A DNA stretch of 64,000 nucleotides from Petrolisthes cinctipes (GCA_033782935.1 JAWQEG010003694.1:186001-250000); one strand, 5' to 3'; positions 22,695-35,890 are shown, counted from the stretch's first letter. Notes: generated by a model from the letters alone, not told the origin. Made by a program: numbers and translations.

Positions 22695-22880
22695 GTGGGG
22701 TGGGGTAGGGTAGGGTAGGGTAGGGTAGGGTGGGGTGGGGTGGGGTGGGGTGGGGTGGGGTGGGGTGGGGTGGGGTGGGGTGGGGTGGGGTGGGGTGGGG
22801 TGGGGTGGGGTGGGGTGGGGTAGGGAAGGGTAGGGTAGGGTAGGGTAGGGTTGGGTTGGGTGGGGTGGGGTGGGGTGGGA
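22695..22880 (+). repeat. TGGGG pentanucleotide array with TAGGG edges
   Basis: About 37 pentamers: a central block of TGGGG flanked on both sides by TAGGG runs. The plus strand is very G-rich and should form G-quadruplexes. The minus-strand open frames through it (Pro/Thr/His repeats) are artefacts of the repeat. Confidence 0.95.
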
Positions 22881-24614
22881 GGGGAGTGGGGGTCATCTTT
22901 TAATACTGGCAAAGCTTAATCTGGCCAAGGCTTGAATTTGAATGACAACAGAGAAAATAGGCTTAAGCAGTGGTTATTATAATTGCTTTACTATAAAAGC
23001 TGATGCAAATGAGGAGAACACATTAGATACAATTTAAAATTCTTTCTGGTACTGACTGGTAACATTGGGTCTTCAGCATTACTTCCAGTTCAGTTAGATG
23101 TGCAAGTCACCCACAAGATGAGTCACACATTAACCAATAAAATGCAAGGTACAATGTACTGTAAAAGGTTCTTTGACACAGGTTCCAGACAGTTACTACT
23201 GCCAGTCAGAAAAAGGCAGAACTAGGGATATTATTTTACTGTATACTTTTTCATATATTCTGATGAGTGGCCAGGAAAAGATGTACCAGAAAAGAATGGT
23301 GAGGATTCATGATATAGTACAGAAGCAACTTACATACAATTGGCATTTTTCCAATAACTCTCACACACTGTTTCCCAGCATTTTACTCCATGTCAATAAC
23401 AAAGAGTGAGAAATTGACGAGGCATAAAAATCTCCATTCACAATTTTCTCGGAGCATTCGTGGTGCAGAAAGGACAGGCCACTGCACCCTTAATGGATGG
23501 TAAGTCATCACTGCCAACCTTCCACAAGCACATGAAGTACAGTGGGTAATGAAGCAGTGCAATTTGAACCACAAGTCATCAGTTTCAATGAATTGCAGTG
23601 CTCTTGCCAATCCATAATGGTGCAATGTGCTGGTCATCCTCCACTATATTGTTCCAGGAAATTGTTTACATAGCAGTTCAGTACTGTATGGTACATGCCC
23701 AATATATATGCAAATCTTGTAATTATACTGGGGTAATAACAGAGATGAGACTTGAAGCCGATTTCACAATCAATTCGTCAGCCTCTGAATGAAAGAAACA
23801 GCACAGTGTTGTGTAGTTAAGACTCAACTTGATCATGGTTCAATATCCGAGTTGTGTAGCGACTGTGGTTATTGAACTGTGCAAGAGCTGTGGTGATTGT
23901 GCACATGAAATAGCATAGTGACAATAAATAGTGAAGTATGTGCTTTGGAAGGAAATGACAGCTACTGTGAAGTCGGCTATAGGAAATGCTATTTTATTTT
24001 GTCACTGAGTGGAGCAATACTTACAGGCATGATGCTGGAGATGCTTAGGGGGGCAGGGGAGGGGTCATGCTGCTGCAGCAACACAAGGCACATGCATGCA
24101 CCTTGCTTCTGGATGGTTAGTCCTTCGTGCCTCAGCCGCTGCGTGTTACTGGCAAGCAGCTCGTTATCCCCTGGAGGTATATGTGCTCTACCCCCAGGAG
24201 ATGTTTCCAGCATGTATGCTTTTGGTTCTACTCATAGCAACAACTCAGCAGATTCAGGTTATGGTTACATTAGGAGTTAGTGTCATGACAAGCATTTAAC
24301 CAGCAGGCCAAACAACATGCCATCAGTGGCAGTAAACATAGAGGTTAAAGGGAATGAGTAGGATGTGGAAAGAAGCAGATTGGGTTCCCAAGCCTTCCCT
24401 CTCTGGTACCATGGCTGACAATGCATCAAGGTAGGGAGATGAGCTGGGAGTCTGCTTCATCATTTTACCATTAACACGAGAGGAGAAGAAGAAACAGACT
24501 CGCCAACCATCTCTCACTCTGATAACATGACAACAACCTACAGAGAGAGAGAGAGGAGGGGGCAGAGAGTTAGCTGAGAAAGATGAGTGTCAGGGTAAGA
24601 AACTGGTGACATAC

Positions 24615-24695
24615 CTGGAAGACAGGTGAGTGTTTGTGTATCACACACTTGGTTACCCAGACAAGGTGGGTCACAGCCCTGTGAATCTGAGATTT
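24615..24695 (-). CDS. dpy: dumpy exon 30
   Basis: 27 codons, phase 1-1, acceptor CTGTCTACAG and donor GTATGTCAC. It encodes GCDPPCLGNQVCDTQTLTC with four Cys, a single short Cys module. It is the last Cys-bearing exon before the Thr/Pro exon; the joining codon is G|CA (Ala). Confidence 0.75.
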
Positions 24696-24825
24696 CTGTA
24701 GACAGGAGAACAATAACAGCATTAGCATACACCTTCTTCTGGTATGTAAACTGGGAAAGCAAATATACTGAACACATCCACACATCTACTTATACATACA
24801 AGCTTGGAGAACACATATACTGTAC

Positions 24826-24850
24826 TATACATATATATATATATATATAT
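24826..24850. repeat. (AT)n microsatellite
   Basis: About eleven AT dinucleotides, 20 bp downstream of the donor of the 23-codon exon 29. Confidence 0.85.
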
Positions 24851-24869
24851 GTAACACAACCATACTCAC

Positions 24870-24938
24870 GTGGTTTGCAAGTGCAGCCGTCACAGTAATA
24901 TTCTAATGAACAGTCACTGGAGGAGTCACAGGTGCAGG
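24870..24938 (-). CDS. dpy: dumpy exon 29 (23-codon mini-exon)
   Basis: Phase 1-1, acceptor CTTTACTTCAG and donor GTGAGTATGG. It encodes ACTCDSSSDCSLEYYCDGC, with six Cys in 23 codons and a C-x-C-x5-C pattern like the DPY-type modules. It is short, but splice sites and phase fit exactly. Confidence 0.7.
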
Positions 24939-26213
24939 CTGAAGTAAAGAGGAATGTAATGTTATGGCTGCTGTAAGGAATTTAGGTAGGGGATACACTG
25001 GTCCAAACTACTGTACCATCATCATCCCCTTGCTGACGACTTTTCTTGCTCATATTTCAAATTCAGGGACTGCCTAGAATAAACTCAACAACCTACAGTA
25101 GTATTCTTAATGCATAAATTTTCTTCTTGTCGCCTGAAATGCATCTACTCATCCCTTCTCATCATCTATATCCACAAGCAATTATCAATCACTTAATACA
25201 TCACTACTTTCTTGAGTTTCATTTTAAAAAGCCACTTATATTGTATTAAGACATTTAACAATAACCATTAATATAAGCCTTCCATAGCTAACATTCTAAT
25301 GCATTCTAGTCTTTTCTAGCTAATGTACTATCAAGGGTCTACTGCAGCAAGAACAATAAATACAAACACAAATCATAAACTGCACACTCAGGAGGGAAAA
25401 GTGGAGTTAAATCAAGCTGTCCTTCTCATACAATGGTTTATTATGTTATTGTCAAACTAAAAGATGCACAGTAGACCTCAGTGTTAATTAGTAGCTACTT
25501 ACATGTAAGATTCATAGTAAACCATTGTATATACTGTAATTGACAGGTTGCTCCACTTATCTGTCTGGTATGGACAGATATAATGACTTGTGAGTGTACT
25601 TAGAAAGGCACCCCAATAATGATGTACATGTACTTAGCAAGCCTTGTATAAATAATAATATAACATATAAATATACAAAGTGTTGCAACTGATATAAGAA
25701 CACAGTATGGTCCTTTGTAGTCCTGATATAAATACATTAATAATCCACTACTGATACACAAATTGTAAATGAGTTAGCAGAGTTATATTAAGGCAAGTTA
25801 GATAAAGAATGACAGGAGCCAAGAAGTTCCTGTGTCTGGTGAGTGAGACAACTGTGAAGACAGGAGTATGTCAAGGGACCCCGTTGCCCCAAGTCTGGTC
25901 GTCTTTACGCAATACACGGGCTGGTGCTGTTTTCTGGAGGATAAGATGCTTTGCAGGAGGTGGAGGCTACTAATTCATTCCAAATGTAACACCAAGAAAT
26001 AGCATAGCGTACATCAGCTTGGATGGTCTGTTAATTACTTTTTGCAAACTGGAGATTTCCGACTCCTCCAAACTACGCCAACCAAGAAACAGATCGACCG
26101 CTTCAGTTTGGTTACAGAATCGGATCCTATGTCACAGTAGGGGAGAACTGGTAGCCTTCAATTTGCTGGCAACATCTTACCCTCCACAGCATCAAGGGGT
26201 AACTTTGAGTTAC
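24939..26213 (-). other. intron, no clear feature
   Basis: Mostly AT-rich. The 26051-26079 part carries a CCGACTCCTCCAAACTACG word shared in diverged form with other introns. Confidence 0.55.
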
Positions 26214-26402
26214 CTGGTGGAATGGGGGAGCACCTGACGAAAGGGTCGCCGGTGTAGCCTGGGGGACAGGAGCACCGGGGGGCATGGTTGACAGCCCGGC
26301 AGTCAGCATCCAGACCGCACGCCTCCGTCATAACGCAAGGGTTCATGCAGTGGTCGGAGAAACAAGCCTCGTCCAGGGAGCAGTCATCATTGCTCCTGCA
26401 CC
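26214..26402 (-). CDS. dpy: dumpy exon 28: DPY module plus EGF
   Basis: 63 codons, phase 1-1. It starts GCRSNDDCSLDEAC (4-Cys module), then NPCVMTEACGLDADC and CSCPPGYTGDPFVRC, a complete EGF with the GDP tail. Splice sites are ACACAGACTCAG and GTAACTC. It is the intact version of the module seen without its C-terminal half in the two preceding exons. Confidence 0.87.
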
Positions 26403-28872
26403 CTGAGTCTGTGTGTCATTAATAACCTTCAGGGCTGTGTACAAGGAATCTCATGGACAACTTGGTCGACTCCACGTACAATTCTATGGAGCTGTTGTAC
26501 TGGTCATGAGTTTACTTGTACTTTGTGGCCCTCAGACCAAATGCTCACTTCATCTGCCATTCAGCCCATCACCTGTATGTAGGTCTCTAGTATATACAAT
26601 ATGTTGGGAGGTTGGCATGGATGGGACTGAGCATTAGGACTACTATAGAGTCATTTTGTCATTCATGTCCAAAGAAGTCAGTCCTCTGATAGGTGGAATT
26701 GTTAAGTGGTTGAAGCATATGTAATAGCTTAGTACAGGTTCAGTAATATCAATATGAATATGCAAATACAACACAGTAAAGCATGCCCTTGTTATTTTTC
26801 ACACAGATTCATATGCAAGAAAGTTAACAGACTTGGCAATAACAATAGCAATAGGAGTGCTCTGTGGACAACACTTGAAGCCAACGTACTGGTAATCGAT
26901 ACACCTTGCCGTGACTTTTCTTGCACACATCTCTTACTTGTACTCGGGAACAACACAAGTTAAAAAAAATTGCAGTTAACTATATGCCAAAGCTTGAAAA
27001 ATGTCACCCAAGGACTTGCTGTACTGTAAGTAACTTCATGCTTGCTTCAAGATGCAATTTTGTGGATGTAAGTCTGGAAATACTCTTTATGGTCTTGAAA
27101 ATGTATAGTAACCCACAAACTGTTTATCACCAGCAAATTAACTAGTTCTGATAACAAAGATGCTTTGAATCTGTAGCAATATAATACAGCAGCATGTACA
27201 GTACTCCTGTATCTATAAGTATATATTTGTATAACTGCATATAAATACAACAATCATTATTACAGGTTCAAAGCACCAATATAATCCAACCTTCTAGACA
27301 GATAGGTAATACAGAACTTTTGTAGTAGACTGTATCATATGTTGATCTCAGACGAATGTTTATCTCCATACCAAGAGTGAATATACCATGAAACAACAAG
27401 ATCCTAATTTTCACAACTACAGTATACAAAAAGTATATGCAATTCATAAGATATTAAGTAATCAAATCATTGTGCTGTGGTATAAAAGAATAGGTCATCC
27501 CCAGAGCCCAGGCTATACAGGTGTGACGGTCCTCAAAACATGATATCACTGAACACATCTTTGTTGTACTGGTTTTGATGTATGCATCATCAACAGCAGC
27601 AGAATCAGATGCATTAATTGGCTATTAGGAAGCCATTAAGTAATGAGGTACATTACAGTACGAACAGCTCGGGACTTAACTGCATGGAATAATCAATGTT
27701 ATCAGACCTCTCTTTCACTCTCCCTTTGTTTTGAACCCAAAGAGTTTCAACTTCACTGATCTGAAGTATTTATTCTGTCATTAATAAAGAAAGAAGGAAC
27801 TGAGTTGATCGTTCAGGGTTCAAAACTAATAAAACAGAAGAAAGTATGTCAACATTGACTATTCCTTGCAGACAAGCCCTCAACTGTATTAGTGATTATG
27901 AAAGCCAATTACATTATGCAAGATAATTAGTGCTAAAGTGAAATACAAATGTAAACAGAAATTAGTACAGTCATTGAAAAGGGTAACCACTTACGCCTAC
28001 ATCAGCACTGCACCATAAAAACATCTTTCTACAGGACATCAAGAGCAAATTACATAATATACAGTATGCAAAATCAAAGGAGTGTTAAACAGATTCTCCA
28101 AGAAGGATCAGTGCATTAGAAGCTACAGTCAATGTTATGCAAGTGAAGATGAGTGAAAATAGCTGAGGTAAATGGGAGGAAATCCAAGACGCATTTTGGG
28201 ATGAGTGATGTGGGCAATTAAGGAACCTTTATACTATATCTGCTAAATATTATTAGTTCCTTGTATTTTTTATCTATTACAGTACTTATTATTAAAACTC
28301 CTCATTATTTTACTTTTGATAACCAAAAGTTGATAAAACAAATATCACTTAATTGGTAACTTTTACAAGTCCTCTTCACCATCATGGGAAATTTGGTTCA
28401 AATATCCTGTGCACTAACTCACAAGACCAGTTTGTAAATGAGACAACTGTACTGAAAATAAAGGGTCTTGGGAAAGGTAATAAATATTGTTTATGAACTG
28501 GCACGTGGTATGGCTTGAAAAATTATGGGTAACGACAAAAATAAAACAGTACTGTACGTTAGTCAGATGAGTAAGGTCCATGGTAGTACAGTATGTGAGT
28601 ACTTGGTCCACATGCTAAACTGAATTGAGAGGATGAGTTAATAAGTAAGTAAATACAATATTAGGTATTAAGAATATCTCAGCATTTTGTTAAGGCCTCC
28701 TCTGACAGGCTGGACAAACTGGAGGATATCAAATTTGTTTTCTGTGTATATGAGGTGAGTGGCATTGAATTATGGGTAACCGAGTACAGTACCACATTTT
28801 TAGTGAAGGGGTTACGAGCTGAATTGATGGATGACAGGATGTCAACTTTCCATCTTTCTTTCTGTCCAATAC
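26403..28872 (-). other. 2.5-kb intron, no recognisable feature
   Basis: AT-rich, no EGF-like stretch and no inverted-repeat element noticed. Confidence 0.55.
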
Positions 28873-29013
28873 CTGAGATGCAGAAGGGGATGTGATCGCG
28901 CACTTCACACCGCTCGCTTGCCTCGCATGGGTTCCTCAGTTGGCATGGGGACTGACAGTTCTTGTTGTAGCAGGCGGTGTCACTGGGACAGTCGTCATTA
29001 CTGCGGCACCCGA
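28873..29013 (-). CDS. dpy: dumpy exon 27: DPY module with truncated EGF
   Basis: 47 codons, phase 1-1, acceptor CACCCCATCTCAG and donor GTATTGG. It encodes VGCRSNDDCPSDTAC, then SPCQLRNPCEASERC and VRDHIPFC: eight Cys. The usual C-x-C-P-x-G-Y-x-G-D-P-x-C ending of the EGF is absent. Confidence 0.83.
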
Positions 29014-29991
29014 CTGAGATGGGGTGGGGAGGGGTAGAGGTTGGGGAAAGAAGGCACAGAAGGAAGATGTTAGCTACTCTATATACAGTAGTACAGGGAA
29101 GATCACAAGAAGATAGAATAAAGTCCTTTCTTGTTCTTAGCTGAAGGTACAGTACTGATGAATAAATTCCACCTTTGTTACTATATGCTGGGACACTTGG
29201 GGTTTTACTTTTGACCTACATTTGCTGGATCTATCCATCAGCAATTATAAGTCAGGAGCAACAATCATTTAAGGCTTGACATGGGTTTTTAAACACTTGG
29301 GTGATAAAATACATTTATGGTAAGATTTAATTAATGTAAGGGGCATATCCACATACTATCAGCTAAGAAATCAAAGAATTACCACAGAAACAGTACCAAA
29401 TAATAAATACGGTAGAACAGAACTTTTGTAATTTGAGAATAATACAAATACTGTATTGTATATTTCTCAACTTTGAAGAAAAACTGTATGAGTGAAGATA
29501 TACTGTATCACTCAAATACAGTAAATCTCAGTCTTTCCATAATAGTTATATATACTGTATATCACAAGGGAGGTGATACCTTGAAAGTAACAAAAGAGTA
29601 CCAAATTCTGTAAAGTAATACAAAATAACAAGAGTAAACACATTTCTGAGATTTTGATCTTAACCTATCAAAGACAAGAATGAAGCAGAAAAGCACACAC
29701 ATCATACAATTATCTAATTGATGTTGGCCTTAAAATATGGAGCATTGAAGTACAGCATGTGTATGTACAAACAGAAAAGGAAGAACTACAGCATAACATA
29801 CAGAAAAACAGGACACTTCTCATAAAGATCAATATCTGTAGTTGTATTGTATATTTCTGTATCATGTAAGAAATATAATTCACCCCCGAGTCATGACAGA
29901 AACAAACAAGGAAACATAACTTTAACTGAAGCTTTTGGAGTTAGAATGTTGAAAAATCTGAATTGGTGTCAATAAAGTGTACAGTACTTAC
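29014..29991 (-). other. intron, no recognisable feature
   Basis: 978 bp, AT-rich, with ATACTGTAT words. No element seen. Confidence 0.6.
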
Positions 29992-30135
29992 CAGGGATGC
30001 ATGTGGCCCTTTGGTTCTCCACCTTGCAGTCCTCCTTGGTGCTGCAGGGGCTACGAGCCACACACGGGTTCAGACACTTCTCATTGATGCAAGCTTGTGT
30101 TACGGGGCAGTCTGAGTCGTCCCGGCATCCCACGA
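29992..30135 (-). CDS. dpy: dumpy exon 26: DPY module with truncated EGF
   Basis: 48 codons, phase 1-1, donor GTAAGTAC. It encodes VVGCRDDSDCPVTQAC, NPCVARSPCSTKEDC and ENQRATC: eight Cys, lacking the last EGF loop exactly as exon 27 does. The two are probably duplicates. Confidence 0.83.
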
Positions 30136-31698
30136 CTGCTCGTTTTATCACCGAGGTTGTAAAATTCACAGTGACCAATTACAAATGATGGACGGTTCAC
30201 CGATGAGCACGTGACAAATCAGAGACACCGGAGGAAGTAGTTGCATATGCCACAAGACAGAGACAGGTGAGAGCAGATCAGGCCAGACACAGCAAGTCGG
30301 GAGCACATCACAGCAAGTTGCAGGCACGGTGATGATGAATTGAGGGAAGAGAAAGAGCATGTTTCATATGTGTTCAAGTTGTACATCCACGGCAAATATG
30401 GATGGATGAAGATTTATTTTTTCATGTTAATGCAGTATTTGAGAGTTGTACTGTGTTGTAAGATATACCAGTGTTTGCACTGAAAACTAATGAAGCTTTC
30501 TGGTACAGTACTTTCAAAATTCTAATAAACTACAAATCACAAGTATCTAAATTATATAAATACTGTTATCAAAGAGGCACTATTGTGGTGACAAATAATT
30601 CATACCCTGTACAGTAATTTTAAAAAGAAAAATAATCATACAGAATAATTTTCAGTACAGTACTGAAATCATAATGGTAGTCTGGCAGATCTCTGAGGAA
30701 GTCCAAAGTTGCCTACTATATAATTATAATAACAGGAGAATATCAAATGAGAATACCGTATAGTACTATGAACTTCGAGATATGTAATGTTGCATTTGGG
30801 ATTATAACAGGAGCTATTCTATGTTGTATTTTAGCTCTGCATGTTTTCCCAATAAAACATTTCTTTTCCATGGTTCTCCTACCAATTTTAATTAGCAAAA
30901 TTGTGTATACTCATGAACAGATAAACAATGATGCAAATCAATTTTCCGCTCAGTTTAGTCGTCCAGTGATTCTAAAGAAGAGCTTCTTCACTAACAGCTC
31001 AATGTATTACTGAGTTTTTCTGGGTGTATTTTCAATTTTGTTGGAGGTGTATATCGTTGTGGGAGGGACGTGTATATAGTAAACAGATCAGTGTGTGTTT
31101 AGAGTTGGTGTGTGTAAAAATGTATGGAGTTTATATTCTTCCTGGTAAAGGTAGAGAAAAGAGGAATTGAAGTAGTGTACTGTATGTATGGTATAGTGTG
31201 TACAAAGATGAGAGAGGGACGAGAGACGCGGGGGGACGTGTATGTTCGGAAAAGAATTAAGTTAGCCTGAGGTTCCCTGTATGTGGACAGTGTGTCTATG
31301 AGTATATACTGTAACCTGTATACTGTACAAATTAATATTATTATTATTATTATAATTATTATTATTTCCTCAACACCAGTTATTGATGTCTGTATACCAA
31401 GTGTGACCCTGTATGGTAACACATAAAACATATATCACAATTATCACAACACACAAAAACTGCAACAAGAAAAACAAAACAAAACATAGTGCGGGACAAC
31501 ACACACATGTACACTCAAACAAATAAGCATACAATATTAACAACGTCATGCTGATGCAAGCAATACAACGGGCATGCAAGGTAAAAAGATACACTAGCAA
31601 GGCAATATGCATGGCGGAACAAGCTACTGATGTTGGTGACTAAGTTATATTATGATGATATTGATGATATTGATGATGATGATGGTCTACCACATGAG

Positions 31699-31731
<33 letters not shown>
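31699..31731. repeat. poly-T run
   Basis: About 33 consecutive T on the plus strand. It could be the tail of a minus-strand retroelement insertion, but no body was recognised beside it. Confidence 0.8.
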
Positions 31732-31735
<4 letters not shown>

Positions 31736-32693
31736 AAGGGGATACAGTGACTCCATAAACTTAGAGATTACCGATTCCTGCAGTGTGTGGCCAGACACAG
31801 ATAACTTCAATTTTAGTTGGTCTGCTTATTGGCACAGAATGAAGGAATCAGGAGCCTTCATATCACTGACACCTTACCCCCTTAAGCTGGAAATATACTG
31901 TACTGATTCGATATCCATTAATTTCCGTTCACCTGTAATGTTCAACCCAACACACCAAGCCCCTCACACTGTAGTCATGGTACAGTACTGAGTGGAGCTG
32001 GTGTGCTAAAGTTGGTGGGGAAGTATACACTCTACTGAGACTGAAGCAAGTTTCATCAGGTATAAATTGAGCATAACTCGAATTATGGACAAAATCGTAC
32101 GTACTGTACATAGTCTAAACCAATCTGTACATCAATTTTCCCTGATAATCATAATGGTCAAAACTATAATAAAAAAGATAAAACTGTGCATAAATAATAT
32201 AACAATGGTGTAGTTATAAACACATATCTATTGTTCCCCCTTTGAGGCATACCATAGTTATTTAGGTGGTGGTTAATATCTGCCAACCGCACCAAGCTGG
32301 TATACTAACAAACCAAATCAACACGGCATATCACAGGCAACAAGACATGGCTAATCCAAACACATATTAAGAACACATACAAATACACACTAAACCAATA
32401 AAAACAAGCAGCAGGGTTAATTAAAACTATATAATTCATTCACAATTACAATAAAACAAGCTTTCTAATTATGTTAATATATTTCTCTTAATGCAGCATC
32501 ATTCCACATCTCTTTCTTTCTGGTTAATACAGAAGCAGATTGAAAGCATCATCAAGACAAGACAGACATCATACCAAAAGGGTCAGGCATGGACAGGTCA
32601 CAGAAGCACTGTTTCTTACTACACACTACAGACGACAACACATTTGCTTCCTTAAATCCCGTGTTTGACTGACTAAGGTCCAGACGAGGGACG

Positions 32694-32751
32694 CTGTGCA
32701 AGGAAAGTCATCGTCATCATCACCAACTGGCAAATGACTTTTCTTGCACAG
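32694..32751. mobile_element. small hairpin element, copy A
   Basis: Arms of 18 bp (32694-32711, CTGTGCAAGGAAAGTCAT; 32734-32751) pair at 17 positions; the odd position is a G-T pair. The 22-bp loop is CGTCATCATC-rich. It is related to copy B at 52683-52742 by arm sequence, loop and left flank. Confidence 0.65.
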
Positions 32752-34100
32752 GGCCCAATGAGGAGTGTCTAAGGCCTTCCGAACTCAAGTGACGTACTGA
32801 CCAAACTGGTGAAACTACTAATGCGTCTGTCAGTTTTAGGTCCCATTATTAAAGAGTATTGTGTTAACCAAAAGTGATGACCAGTGCAATGGTAATGTCT
32901 ATAGAGCTACTGTATAAGTCATCATCAATGTGTAATCCATGACTTTTATCATATGTTTTCTCTGGACAAGACCCATGATGCATCTGAATAAGTAAGCGGT
33001 GTTAAGAATAATATCTCTTCTAAATAAAGTATGTACGCCACTCCCATTCCCTCTCATTAGAAAGGCCTCATATAAAGTATTTACTACATCAGAGGGCTGA
33101 AAGGACTGGATCAGAGGCAATGGCATACAACACATAAAGCTGGAGGACAGACACAGAAGTACGAGGACAGACAACACAAGACAACAAGACACATACACAC
33201 TACACACCGTATACTGTATAGTCAAGAGGTAAAGCTTCGTATTTATGGTGAGATAGGTGGGGAGCTTACAGTCAGCCACTATAATATGTCATATCTTGAT
33301 CTAATTATTTAGCTTAGAATGTGGTAATCCGACCTGGGAGACGGCAGGATAAGGTACCACAATCTGAGCAATAATTATAATTTAGATATCACTTATTAGG
33401 CTGAGTACATCCTTGTTGAGGGATGTGAGTGATACCAGGAGGGTTGGGATGAGAGGGATGGGGGGGATGGGAGGGAGGAGGAAGAGGGATGCGAAAAGCT
33501 TTCTTATACAGAGGACATAGGCAATGGTGGACATTATGGTACCACTTAATGTATTCCAAGTCACTTTGTTGCAAAATATCTTTGATCAGACAAGGAAAAT
33601 AATCTGGTGTTTGCCAGAAAAGTGAATGAGATATTCAGCATTTGGTAATAAACTAAACGGGGATTAATGAAGACAATTTAGTGAAAACTTTGATTAGTTG
33701 AATTGAATATGCAAAATGGTAACTACAGTGTATTCACTGTTATACAGAGGCGTTGACTACTCTCTGATCATTATCTCCAACAGATAGTTCAGACATCAGT
33801 AGCCTACAGTTCTATACCATAGTGGTAACAGAACATGTTATCCACCATTGCCAAAGTAAAAGAGTGTACCTTCAACCAAGGTAACCGAAAGCTCAAGAAA
33901 GTAGCACAGAATGCTCAAATTCTTAATCATCCAATGGAATGGGATTCACATAAGTGACAAGTGGGAATGAAGATTCTGTTGATGTGAGGTAAGAACAGAT
34001 GTTTAAGAATTTGGAGTTGGATATCCGATGACCACCCAAGCGGTCTGAAAGCTGGGCACACTATGAGGGAGAGGTGTGGGGCACATCATGGTTATATTAC

Positions 34101-35234
34101 CTTGGGGACATTGGGAGCCTCTGGTTGAGCCTGTGGGACACTGGCATGTTAGTCTATTACTGATAACTATGCACACAAATCCACTACCACATGGGCTTGA
34201 TAGCTTACAGGGATCTGTGCATCTATTTTGGTGACATGCCAGATTCCTCGGACACTCCACGCTACTGGTACATGTCTTACTGCCCGGGATTAACGTTTTG
34301 GGAACCGATGGAGCGGTGGTTGTATGGGGAATTGGAGGCAGGGTAGCAGCAGGGGGAGTAGACTTCATAGAGGGACGGACAGGAAGGATAGGAGTAAATG
34401 GAGCAGGTGTGGAAGTAGTATGGAATGGTGGTCTTGTGACTGCAGGTGGAGAAGTGGATGGTTTAGGAGTGTGAACAAGTGGTGGATTTGTTGTTGTTCT
34501 TGGAGGGACAGGAGTGGATGGTGATGATTTAGGAGTGTGAATAAATGGTGGTTTTGTAGTGGTGGGTGGAGGGGGAACAGAAGATGACTTTGGAGTGTAA
34601 CGAAATGGTGGCCTCCTGGTGGCGGGTGGAGATGTTATTAGTGGAGGCTGAGTGGGTGCTACAGTAGTCAAGAATGTTTTGATGGGTTTGTTTGGTGTGG
34701 TGGCTGGTGGGGGAAGAGGAGTGGAAATCAGTGGTCTTGAAGTGGTCGTTAAGGGTCTCTTTATTACAACAGGTGGTCTCGGTTGTTTTCGGGTCGTGGT
34801 GGATTCGGGTATGGGTCTTGGAGTGGTGAAGGAAAATATAGTGGGTCTAGGGGTGGTCAAGGCAGGAGGATCAGATGGGAGAGGATATGTTGGTGAGGTA
34901 GCAAGTAGAGGAGGAGGAGGGGTGTAAGTAGTATGGGTGTTTATTTTAGGTCCCAAAGTCTTGCCAATATCCAGGGGCGATGTGGTAGTGGGTTGGTGTG
35001 TTTTGGTTCGGTTAATGCACATGATTCTAATTTGGCCATGAGAGCCCCTGGAGGCAGAGCACTCCAGTGTCCCACAGGCGTCTAGACAAGGGTCTGAACA
35101 TTGCCCTTGGAGACATAAGTGTTTGGGTTTGCCGCAGTCAGCGTCACTGCGACACTGCGGCGAGGACCTGGAGGTGGTAGTAGTGGTGGTGGTGGTGGTG
35201 GTGGGGATGGTGGAGGGAGTGGAAGTATCGATGT
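34101..35234 (-). CDS. dpy: dumpy exon 25: Cys module, mucin-like Pro/Thr linker, EGF-like module
   Basis: 378 codons, phase 1-1. It begins DIDTSTPSTIP and a run of ten Thr, then a Cys module (CRSDADCGKPKHLC...DPCLDAC). About 230 residues of Pro/Thr/Ser-rich linker follow, and then TCTSSVECPRNLAC and DPCKLSSPCGSGFVC...CQCPTGS. The linker has three or four imperfect ~24-residue repeats around PPF/L-x-HTPKxS. It is probably heavily O-glycosylated. This is the only long unstructured segment in the window upstream of the giant exon. Confidence 0.87.
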
Positions 35235-35890
35235 CTGTGAATACATGCAAAATATGGTGATTTGAATATAGTAAATAAAGATCCACGAAGGAGAATCTCT
35301 TGTTTCATGTTCTCAGGTACAGTACAGTGGTAACAACAGTAAAAAGTGAAGAGCTACAGTCACTGCGTCAGTCTTTGTCATATTTCTAAGCTTGACTACA
35401 ACTGAGCTGGTCTTTGTGGTGGTACTTTGTGATTCACAAGAATTATCCAATTGTGAAAAGTACTGTATCTAGTTCCAGGGTGAGTATATGAGTTGACTTG
35501 CAGTTGATTATTTACTCAATTAATAAAACAAGTATATTAGAACACAAGACTGCTGTACGTAAATATGTGAACAACTGATTAGTCTACTCCTGAGACACTC
35601 ACCAGCACCAGTGCTCTCTTAGGTGAAAAACCTGTGACTTTCTCAGTGAAACATCAACCCATTGGTGAGTCAATATATGATCTCACAAGAGGGTGTGTAT
35701 CATATTCAGTATGCAGTAACAGGAGTTCCAGAGAAGATAGTTTAAGTGCTGGCAAAATTCTCATCTTGGAGGTTAGTCAAGGTGGCTTGCTATGAACAGA
35801 CTACAGCCACTAATGTCCACCACCGCTCAGTCGGGTTAATACACAAGTAGCAGCAGCTGGGGCTGCGTGGCACCCAGCTCCGAGCTTTAC
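35235..35890 (-). other. intron, no recognisable feature
   Basis: 656 bp, no feature seen. Confidence 0.6.

Larger units (their letters stand above)
19729..24614 (-). other. 4.9-kb intron before the giant exon
   Basis: Contains (TA)n at 20794-20817, the MITE at 22282-22433 and the TGGGG array at 22695-22880. A GC-richer patch at 24025-24210 has one strong donor-like site but no phase-compatible exon. Confidence 0.6.
30136..34100 (-). other. 4-kb intron
   Basis: Contains an ATT-type repeat at 31334-31366, a poly-T run at 31699-31731 and the hairpin element at 32694-32751. No additional exon recognised. Confidence 0.6.

Noticed and set aside
22567..22912. Pro/Thr/His-repeat open frames on the minus strand
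   Set aside because: Pure translation of the TGGGG/TAGGG pentamer array.
24025..24213. Candidate extra exon between exons 30 and 31
   Set aside because: There is a strong donor-like GTAAGTATT after 24025 and a pyrimidine tract, but none of the acceptors I tried keeps phase 1 in and phase 1 out. One gives an immediate TGA, another a 19-nt exon that breaks the frame into exon 31. It could at most be a poison exon.
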